A stretch of DNA of 64,000 nt. Source: Candidatus Thorarchaeota archaeon (GTDB lineage Archaea; Asgardarchaeota; Thorarchaeia; Thorarchaeales; Thorarchaeaceae). Below the pieces are notes generated by a model. The model had not been told where the DNA came from. It made no database searches and worked only from the letters and a program-made list of their open reading frames with translations. Position numbers and translations under genes: made by a program. Below, piece by piece: positions 56,908 through 64,000 of this stretch. How positions within the stretch are numbered: position 1 is the first letter of the stretch; each line of letters begins with the position of its first letter. The stretch is from NCBI GenBank assembly GCA_011364905.1, contig RDNZ01000002.1, positions 101,994 through 165,993 of the forward strand. The letters run 5' to 3'.

Positions 56908-57807
56908 CTAAATTTGACCAAACTCGTATGCAATACGCTCGGATATATCGAAATCGGTAACCTGCTGCAAGCCAGCCCAGCCTGGAGTTGCGTTGAGCTC
57001 CAAAATCCAGAGGTTTCCTTCCATATCGGGTATGATATCAACACCTACCAAGTTTCCTTTAACTGAGCTTGCAGCCTTCACTGATAGTTCACTAACATCT
57101 ATGGTATTCCTTCGTGGAATGCCTCCGCAATGTATGTTGGTGGTGATCCCCTCGCCTCCCACTCTCTGCATTGTTGCAAGAACCTCATTATTAAGCACAA
57201 GTGCGCGTATATCGAATCCCGGACTTCTTACATATTCCTGAAGAAGGTAGGCACCCTTTCCAAACATCTGACTATGGAACTTCAAATAATCATAGATGTT
57301 GTCAATATCAAATTCTCGTTCAATTAATTGCACGCCGAGGCCGCCGAATCCCGTTATAGGTTTCAGAACACAAGGGTAGTGCGTCTGAACAAACCTTGCA
57401 GCATCGTCAATTGACTCAGTGATGAGTGTCCTTGGAACGGGAAGGCCTGCGGATATTAGCCGACGCATTGTTTCTGCCTTGTTTCTCATCAGAAGAATCG
57501 AAGACACAGAGTTGATTACTCTAACACCCATTTCAGTTAGTGCTGAGAGGAGACCGACGCGATTGAAGAAGGCGCCAATATCATTTGCGCCTAGGTCTAA
57601 AACAATGAGAAGGTCCAATGATGACAAATCAACTCCGTTCATGGAGATTTCGTGTTTGCTTGTAGCGCCTTTTCTCGATACCTTCCAAGGTATGACCTGA
57701 ATGGCATCAATACCAAGCTTGCGAAAAGACTCCTCAAGACCCTGAGCCCGTCGAGAGAGAGGATCTGATGAAAACAAACCAACCTTTGACACATGTTTCG
57801 GACTCAA
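56908..57807 (-). CDS. RimK-like ATP-grasp ligase
   Basis: VLKPITGFGGLGVQLIERE, YLLQEYVRSPGFDIRALVLNNEVLATMQR, LWILELNATPGWAGLQ. Confidence 0.85.
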   Translation of the reverse strand: MSPKHVSKVGLFSSDPLSRRAQGLEESFRKLGIDAIQVIPWKVSRKGATSKHEISMNGVDLSSLDLLIVLDLGANDIGAFFNRVGLLSALTEMGVRVINSVSSILLMRNKAETMRRLISAGLPVPRTLITESIDDAARFVQTHYPCVLKPITGFGGLGVQLIEREFDIDNIYDYLKFHSQMFGKGAYLLQEYVRSPGFDIRALVLNNEVLATMQRVGGEGITTNIHCGGIPRRNTIDVSELSVKAASSVKGNLVGVDIIPDMEGNLWILELNATPGWAGLQQVTDFDISERIAYEFGQI

Positions 57808-57886
57808 ACTTATCGCTCCATGTAGGAATCAATCAATTCATACCCATAACGACTAGCTTTTATGTTCTCTTAATTCTGACGAGCTT

Positions 57887-58276
57887 ATGAAATTGTTTTC
57901 TGGGGAAGAGCTTGAGATTATCAACAAAGAACTTCTGGGAAAGACTGGCCACTATTTGATTGCTTTTCGAAACAAGCACGGTCCTACTCTTCTCAAGAAA
58001 CTCTGGATAGAGATGTTGGAATCAATGGGGACACCAGTGAAATGTCTGAGTTGGTGGTCGGGCACAGGTAACATAGGGCTTTTAGAGTGTGAAACAGAGA
58101 GCGGTCTATTTGTGTTTGGGCAATGGGTTCTTGATGAAAAGGAAGAACTACTCAATGTCATGAAGCTTGACGAGGATGAGGTAAGCAGCATCCGCGACGG
58201 TTTTGATGCTGGAACCGTGACCTCTTCTGCGATGAGGGCACTCCGAATTGGGGAGTCAGGTGGAGATAAGGAATAA
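57887..58276 (+). CDS. Uncharacterised small protein (129 aa)
   Basis: Discrete ORF between glmS and ATP-grasp gene; LECETESGLFVFGQWVL. Confidence 0.55.
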   Translation: MKLFSGEELEIINKELLGKTGHYLIAFRNKHGPTLLKKLWIEMLESMGTPVKCLSWWSGTGNIGLLECETESGLFVFGQWVLDEKEELLNVMKLDEDEVSSIRDGFDAGTVTSSAMRALRIGESGGDKE

Positions 58277-58282
58277 ATCAAT

Positions 58283-60115
58283 CTAATCAACAGTCAGGGT
58301 CTTGGACAAATTCCTTGGTAAATCAGGATTTATACCGAGGTCGACTGAGAGATAATAGCTAAGCAACTGAAGTGGTATCACATCCAGAATTGGATTGATA
58401 AGCACATCTGATTTTGGCACCACCAAGTAATCTTGCTTGTTGACAACGTATGGCTGAAGAGATTCCTCATATTCTCCAATGATGATTGTGCGGCCATGCC
58501 TTGCCTTGACTTCATTGATATGATTAATCACCATCCAACTGTCCTCAGTTGTTGTGACAAATATGACCGGATAGTTGTCAGTGACGATACTGAGCGGGCC
58601 ATGTTTGAACTCAGATGAGTACATACCTTCACAGTGGCAGTAACAGATCTCCTTGATCTTTAATGCGCCTTCGCGGGCTACGCCATCTGTAAAACCATAA
58701 CCCAGACAATATAGGTCTTTGACATCAACCAACGTTCGAGCGAGTGTTCTTGCCAGAATGCCAGTTCTATCTATTGTAGTTTGAGTCAATGAAGGCAAGT
58801 CAGTCCTAAGTCGTTTGATGAAGGACTTCGCTTCTGATGGGTCAATGTGTCCATTACGTTCTCCAAGCCTTGCCGCAAGATAGGCAAAGATTATGCTTTG
58901 TGAAAAGTAGGTCTTTGTTGCGGGAACAGAAACCTCATAGCCACAAGCCATGGGGATATATGAATCAGCTTGGAACATCAGAGTACTACCAATCACATTC
59001 AGAATGCCAAGAGATTTCCCCAGATCTTTCTTTTTTATCATGTTTAAAACATTCAGGACGTCTTTCGTTTCGCCGCTTTGCGAAACCAAGATACTAAGGC
59101 ATTCGTCATTCAGCGTATCGCCATACATGGACTGGAACTGACCGCCAATGGCATGAAGCATTGGAAGTCCGGCAAGTCGATTGAAAAAGTAAGCACCAAC
59201 AATACTTGCATTATATGATGATCCACAAGCAACAATGTAGTGCCTTGAAGCGTTTTCAAGAAGATTGAGCCACTCCTCACTCTTGGGCCTATCTAGGAGT
59301 CCGATGACATCCTGTGCGATTTTTGGCTGCTCGTTTATCTCCTTTAGCATAAAATGGGGGTAGCCGCCTTTCTCCGCTGCTCTAGCGTCCACGTTTGATA
59401 TCTGAGGACTTCTCTCGAGCTGCTTGCCATCAGCAATTCGATATACTTTCACATCATTGTGGGTGAGGACAAGCATTTCTCCGTCCGCCAGATAGACCAC
59501 ATTATTTGTTAAGGGCAAGACTGAAGGAAGATCACTCGAAACAATAGTAGCATCTGCTGCAACGCCAGCTACTAGAGACGAGCCCATTTTTACTGCATAG
59601 ATTTCCGGTTCATCAGCTCTTCCAACAGCATAGGCATATGCTCCCTTGAGGTCTTGCGCCGAAAGTCTGACAGCTTCAAACATGTCACCTGTTTCTTCAT
59701 AATACTTGTCCACTGCATGAACACAGAGCTCACCATCATTCTCGGATCTTACAACATGACCCGCTTCGATGAGTTCAGCCTTGTATTCAAAGTAGTTGTG
59801 GAGATTGCCATTATGCGCACCATAGAATACTTCTTGACAGCCAAAGTGAGGTTGTGCGTTCACCTTCGTTGGTGCGCCATAGGTTGCCCATCTCAACTGA
59901 GCGATTCCACGATCGCCTTTCATAGTAGAAAGACCAAGAAGTCTGTTTACTTCATCGATCGTACCAACATCTTTTCGAAGATCCACCTTGTTATTGCGGA
60001 CAGCAGCAACTCCTACACTATCATACCCTCTGTATGTAAGCTTTCTACTGCATTTTACTAAAAGCTCACCTATATTGTCACTTTTTTCTGTGACTATCCC
60101 AGTGATGCCGCACAT
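58283..60115 (-). CDS. glmS: Glutamine-fructose-6-phosphate aminotransferase (isomerizing)
   Basis: MCGITGIV N-terminal Cys glutaminase, RGIAQLRWATYGAPT, two SIS domains (VACGSSYNASIVG, SQSGETKDVLN), C-terminal LSKTLTVD. Confidence 0.96.
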   Translation of the reverse strand: MCGITGIVTEKSDNIGELLVKCSRKLTYRGYDSVGVAAVRNNKVDLRKDVGTIDEVNRLLGLSTMKGDRGIAQLRWATYGAPTKVNAQPHFGCQEVFYGAHNGNLHNYFEYKAELIEAGHVVRSENDGELCVHAVDKYYEETGDMFEAVRLSAQDLKGAYAYAVGRADEPEIYAVKMGSSLVAGVAADATIVSSDLPSVLPLTNNVVYLADGEMLVLTHNDVKVYRIADGKQLERSPQISNVDARAAEKGGYPHFMLKEINEQPKIAQDVIGLLDRPKSEEWLNLLENASRHYIVACGSSYNASIVGAYFFNRLAGLPMLHAIGGQFQSMYGDTLNDECLSILVSQSGETKDVLNVLNMIKKKDLGKSLGILNVIGSTLMFQADSYIPMACGYEVSVPATKTYFSQSIIFAYLAARLGERNGHIDPSEAKSFIKRLRTDLPSLTQTTIDRTGILARTLARTLVDVKDLYCLGYGFTDGVAREGALKIKEICYCHCEGMYSSEFKHGPLSIVTDNYPVIFVTTTEDSWMVINHINEVKARHGRTIIIGEYEESLQPYVVNKQDYLVVPKSDVLINPILDVIPLQLLSYYLSVDLGINPDLPRNLSKTLTVD

Positions 60116-60255
60116 CGTGGCAAAGCTGAATTGTTCTTTAATTAAGAGTTGTGTACGGGAAAAAAGTGCACGAATATTGCGATAGAAAAATCAGAGGCGA
60201 AGCAATTATATCACCGATTACAGATGATTGAGAGAGAGAGAAGAGAGGACGCGGT

Positions 60256-60963
60256 ATGGGTCGACAGAAAAGAATGGCATTGCTCTTGCATCCGTTCCGG
60301 AGGGAACTATATCAGGTGCTCTGCGAGAATCCTGGGACATACCTCCTTGAGTTAGTCGATATTCTGTCATCCCCTCTTGGAACTCTTACTTGGCACTTGC
60401 GGATTCTTGAACGCGAAGGTCTTGTGAAATCTCTCAAGTTTGCTGGAAAGAGGTTATACTATCCAAGGATGTTAAGATCCCAGGAGGCGGAGATGGCATA
60501 TCTCACCATGAGAAGCGATACTGCGCAGAAGATCTTTGCTTTCGTCGTCAATAATGAAGGATGCTATCAAGAACAGATGGCTGAGAGTCTCGGGGTTCAT
60601 CACGACACTGTACGTTGGCACATTTCAAGAATGGAAGAGGTTGGCCTAATCAAGGTGGTACGTGAAGGAAGGAAAAAACGGCACTATCTAGATGAATTAG
60701 GGAACCTACTAATGCGAGGAAGTCTAAATACAATTACAGAAGCATATGTGATGTTTTTAATGGAGAAGCTTGAGGACGGTTGCCTCAATCCGGAGATTCG
60801 AGAGTCAACACCGGATCATGTCACTATTCGTATTGATTGCCCGGAACGAGGAAAGGACTGTTTCATAACTATCAACCTGACTGACTGGGAGTTTCAGTTC
60901 ATTGATGATGAAGAGTCTGAAACGTCGATCCATCAAGAAAAAGTAGAAGCACGAGAGAGTTAG
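60256..60963 (+). CDS. Two-winged-helix transcriptional regulator (ArsR/MarR-like)
   Basis: HPFRRELYQVLCENPGTYLLELVDILSSPLGTLTWHLRILEREGLV and NNEGCYQEQMAESLGVHHDTVRWHISRMEEVGLI. Confidence 0.8.
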   Translation: MGRQKRMALLLHPFRRELYQVLCENPGTYLLELVDILSSPLGTLTWHLRILEREGLVKSLKFAGKRLYYPRMLRSQEAEMAYLTMRSDTAQKIFAFVVNNEGCYQEQMAESLGVHHDTVRWHISRMEEVGLIKVVREGRKKRHYLDELGNLLMRGSLNTITEAYVMFLMEKLEDGCLNPEIRESTPDHVTIRIDCPERGKDCFITINLTDWEFQFIDDEESETSIHQEKVEARES

Positions 60964-61724
60964 ACAGCTCCTTCAATAATCAACCGAACTTTCTCGGAAA
61001 TTTCATTCGGATTAGGACCAGGACAAACAACGGCCAATAGACGCGTTTCATCGACCTTCATAATAACGAGTCTTAGTCCTGCAGTGTCAATTGATATCGA
61101 GTCAGTTACCTCCGAATAAGTCAAGCCATTCGCGAAGAGAGACCCTATCATTGCAGCCACCTCCACTTCATCCTTGAAGCCGACTGAACCAAGAGGCAAT
61201 CCTTCTGCAGTCAATATTACACCTTGCGTCACTTCAGGAATCTCTTCAACGATTCTACCTAGAATTGTCTGTTTTCCAAATGCACTTGTAGAACCCATAA
61301 CAAGTTCCATCCTTGTCGCAAGGGATTGAAAAGATGGAATAAAGGATTCAAGATGCAATCCCGCATCATCTGCCCTTGAAATCACGATTATCAAATGATA
61401 ATGCGGCTGAACAATTGTGACAACTCTTTCGATACTTGTAGTATGGACAAGATAAGTGGGACCTGTTTTTTTCAGCAGTTGTAAGGCTGATGCGCCACCC
61501 CATACGAGCGCAGAAGAAACAGTTGCTATTACACGAGAATCAATCTCGCCACCTCTTGCTACAGCAGCAACCACAACTCCTTCCTTGGTGCATAAAATAG
61601 CACTCTTTACAGAACGATGTACCTTAAGGGTTTCTTCAAGAAGTGTAGCTACCTCTCCGAGTGTTTCTCCTGGCATAGCGTCAACCAGCAAGTTCTTTCT
61701 TGGAGTTCTGTCAGGATTCCGCAT
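60960..61724 (-). CDS. Tandem roadblock/LC7-like domain protein
   Basis: SVKSAILCTKEGVVVAAVARGGEIDSRVIATVSSALVWGGASALQ and TQGVILTAEGLPLGSVGFKDEVEVAAMIGSLFANG repeat pattern. Confidence 0.7.
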   Translation of the reverse strand: MRNPDRTPRKNLLVDAMPGETLGEVATLLEETLKVHRSVKSAILCTKEGVVVAAVARGGEIDSRVIATVSSALVWGGASALQLLKKTGPTYLVHTTSIERVVTIVQPHYHLIIVISRADDAGLHLESFIPSFQSLATRMELVMGSTSAFGKQTILGRIVEEIPEVTQGVILTAEGLPLGSVGFKDEVEVAAMIGSLFANGLTYSEVTDSISIDTAGLRLVIMKVDETRLLAVVCPGPNPNEISEKVRLIIEGAV

Positions 61725-61758
61725 TTATAACTGATGCTCTTCAGCCTTAATACCTCAG

Positions 61759-62964
61759 ATGCGTCTTTCGTCTCAGAGCAACAAGTTTAAATCGATGGTC
61801 CAAAGCATCGAGTTTATCGACCATGGAGGCATAATTTTGAGCTCAAGGTCAGGCGTAGTTGCATCCGTAATAATCGTGATCGTAGTGTTTTCCGCTGTTG
61901 GCGGTTACGTGTTCTTGACAAATCAATATGTTCCATCTAATATTGCGGTCGTTGTGGTCAATCCCGGTTTTGGTGACAGGAGTATGGCTGACCAGGCATA
62001 TGAAGGACTCCATCTAGTGGATGTTGTTGTCAGTTATGATATCAGAGTGGCAGCAGATCTTACAGACTTACAGAGCACCATGGAGAGCATCGCACAAAGA
62101 GCAAACCACGACCTCATTCTTGTCATAGGCACGGAGGTTGGCTTAAGGGATGTAGTCATCACTGTTGCCAATGAATATCCCAATCAGAAATTTGGATTCG
62201 TTGGTGGTTTTGTCAATCTACCAAATGTGGCTTCAGCAACTTTTGCGTATAATGAAGCTTCGTTTCTTGCAGGTGCACTTGCAGCTCATCTAGCCGTCGA
62301 AAATGTCAATCGAACTGGAGTGGTTGGTATAATTGGTTCAGTAGCCGCAGATTCCACAGTAGCGGAGATGATTAGTGGATTTCTCGATGGGATTGATTAT
62401 GCAAACCAAACCCTAGGAGAGGTTAAGCTTCTTCCAACTGAATATGTAAACTCATACAACGATTCAGAAACAGCAAGGACACTTGCACAGAATATGTGGA
62501 ACCCTGAGATCGGTAATGCATCCGTCATCTTTGCTCCTGTACGCGCTAGTATCATGGGAATTCGAGCAGCGATGGAATATGCCAATCTGACATGGTTCTG
62601 TAATACAACGAATCGCGAACCTTTTGTGATTGGAGCAGAGGCAGATCAGAGATACTTAGGTAATCCAGATATTGAGGTTTTAAATGGTCCATCATGGTTG
62701 GTGACTAGTATTGTACCTCGCTCAGATTTGGCAGTTTATCGTATGATTAACGCGACCCTCTGGGGTGACTTTTTGGGAGACAGGAATTATGCAAGTGTTC
62801 CTCTAGGTGAAAACGCCAATGAAGGTGGCAATTTAGCAAATGATGGAATAGGTCTTGCAGATCTACTGGAATTCCAGAATCCATTTTGGGTCACTAATAC
62901 AATGGTCAATATGACTAGGGACTACCGTCTAATGATAATAAACGGTTCAATTACTCTGCCTTAG
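61759..62964 (+). CDS. BMP/Med-family periplasmic-binding-like lipoprotein or membrane-anchored substrate-binding protein
   Basis: N-terminal TM VVASVIIVIVVFSAVGGYVFL; VVVNPGFGDRSMADQAYEGL; VIGTEVGLRDVVITVANEYPNQKFGFVGG; EASFLAGALAAHLA. Confidence 0.8.
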   Translation: MRLSSQSNKFKSMVQSIEFIDHGGIILSSRSGVVASVIIVIVVFSAVGGYVFLTNQYVPSNIAVVVVNPGFGDRSMADQAYEGLHLVDVVVSYDIRVAADLTDLQSTMESIAQRANHDLILVIGTEVGLRDVVITVANEYPNQKFGFVGGFVNLPNVASATFAYNEASFLAGALAAHLAVENVNRTGVVGIIGSVAADSTVAEMISGFLDGIDYANQTLGEVKLLPTEYVNSYNDSETARTLAQNMWNPEIGNASVIFAPVRASIMGIRAAMEYANLTWFCNTTNREPFVIGAEADQRYLGNPDIEVLNGPSWLVTSIVPRSDLAVYRMINATLWGDFLGDRNYASVPLGENANEGGNLANDGIGLADLLEFQNPFWVTNTMVNMTRDYRLMIINGSITLP

Positions 62965-62974
62965 TTAAACGGTT

Positions 62975-63682
62975 ATGTTGGGGGCGAAAAACCCCCATCT
63001 GTTCTCTTTTTTCAAATATCAAACTCACGAGGGATCGAGTGTGGAAATTTCCGAAGAAATAATTGCATTGGCAAAGATAGGCGAAACTCTGAAACGAATT
63101 GTGAGAAGTGGGTGGACGATTGCTGGTCTTCAGAATTTAAGACTAGAGTCTGTTGGAGACCACTCGTTTGGCACTATCTTAATCTCCTTGTTAATCTCCA
63201 AAACGCTCCTTGATGAAGGAGAACAGGTTGACCTTGATAGAGTTGTAGCGTTGGCTGCAGTTCATGACATTCCTGAATCGGTAACATCTGACATTCCAAG
63301 AATCGCAGGTGAATACGGAGGTAATTTGCTTCGAGAGAGCAAGCGCAAGACTGAGAAGAAAGTGATTAAGCAGATTTCGAAGGAGTGCAAGAGCTTTGAG
63401 GAGTGGTTGAGGAGCCTATGGGAATCTTTTGAGAATGAGATGAGTCTTGAGGTGCGCATCGTATTAGGGTCAGATATTATCGATATGCTTGTTCACGCAA
63501 ATGCGCTAGAAGTGTCAGGAGTCTCCCCAGCCATATTGGATCGGTTCTTTGTTAATAGTCATCTATCGGTCAGGAAACTTGAGCTGAAAATCATTGAGAA
63601 AATCTTCTGGTATCTTTATGGTGAACATACTAGAAGTGCTGAGAAACTTGGGATTGAATTAGTACCAATAGGTGAGAAATAG
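62975..63682 (+). CDS. HD-domain phosphohydrolase (YfbR-like)
   Basis: RLESVGDHSFGTILISLLI ... VALAAVHDIPESVTSDIPR; EVRIVLGSDIIDMLVHANAL. True start may be downstream (GTG near 63041). Confidence 0.8.
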   Translation: MLGAKNPHLFSFFKYQTHEGSSVEISEEIIALAKIGETLKRIVRSGWTIAGLQNLRLESVGDHSFGTILISLLISKTLLDEGEQVDLDRVVALAAVHDIPESVTSDIPRIAGEYGGNLLRESKRKTEKKVIKQISKECKSFEEWLRSLWESFENEMSLEVRIVLGSDIIDMLVHANALEVSGVSPAILDRFFVNSHLSVRKLELKIIEKIFWYLYGEHTRSAEKLGIELVPIGEK

Positions 63683-63683
63683 G

Positions 63684-64000
63684 TCAAGCGCGGTCTTTCA
63701 CTGTCTTAATGAAGTCGCGATGCAATCCTGCAGCAATGGTTCTAGCAACTCTTACTGGTTCAGGAACTCGTCCATCAACGGTCATTTTGTTGAGCAGGTT
63801 TCTTGCCTTGGGAATACTCATTCCCGCAACAGAGAGATACAGAGAGTAGCCAGTCTTTAACAGAATAGACTTTCTAGCACCGGTTCTCTCAAGAATAGCA
63901 AGTCGAGACTCCCAATCCGAGGGGAAGTACTCTTTCAAGTATTTTTCAATGCCATCTGAGGGATGATAGGAGATGCAAATGACAGGAGTGTCTGTACGTT
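63684..64000 (-). CDS. DUF99-like (endonuclease V-like) protein, 5' truncated by window edge
   Basis: Frame open to edge (RTDTPVICISYHPSDGIEKYLKEYF...); YLSVAGMSIPKARNLLNKMTVDGRVPEPVRVARTIAAGL. Confidence 0.55.
   Translation of the reverse strand, partial: RTDTPVICISYHPSDGIEKYLKEYFPSDWESRLAILERTGARKSILLKTGYSLYLSVAGMSIPKARNLLNKMTVDGRVPEPVRVARTIAAGLHRDFIKTVKDRA

Noticed and set aside
1-64000. CRISPR arrays, tRNA/rRNA genes, IS elements
   Set aside because: No regularly spaced repeats, no convincing tRNA T-arm/anticodon pattern and no transposase-like ORF noticed; a computed scan (tRNAscan-SE, Infernal, CRISPR finder) would be decisive.

Overview
The window is a dense archaeal chromosomal segment. 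Paired TFB genes, RadA, Mre11/Rad50, an XPD-like helicase, a roadblock-type protein and a Ras/Rab-like pseudo-GTPase suggest an Asgard archaeon, possibly Thorarchaeota-like; this lineage is inference and no search was run. I found no convincing rRNA, tRNA, CRISPR array, transposase or prophage. The strongest candidate for an undescribed system is a tightly packed minus-strand cluster of about 14 genes (about 26.7 kb down to 11.9 kb). It combines a divergent RadA, an XPD/DinG-type Fe-S helicase, a membrane-anchored HerA/VirB4-like protein with degraded ATPase motifs, a Hel308-like helicase with a SWIM zinc motif, two RecA-like ATPases (one with a degraded P-loop), a FEN1/XPG nuclease and several uncharacterised membrane or small proteins. 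It looks like a membrane-linked DNA processing, repair or exchange apparatus. Other notable items: a Rad50 of only 431 aa without a zinc hook; a pseudo-GTPase; a 2287-aa surface protein joining alpha/alpha-toroid-like repeats to Ig/MG-like repeats; a split FeoB operon; a DMT transporter fused to an Lrp-type RAM domain; a GH3-like enzyme; and several perfect hairpins in intergenic regions. All functional calls come from reading motifs in the translated ORFs.
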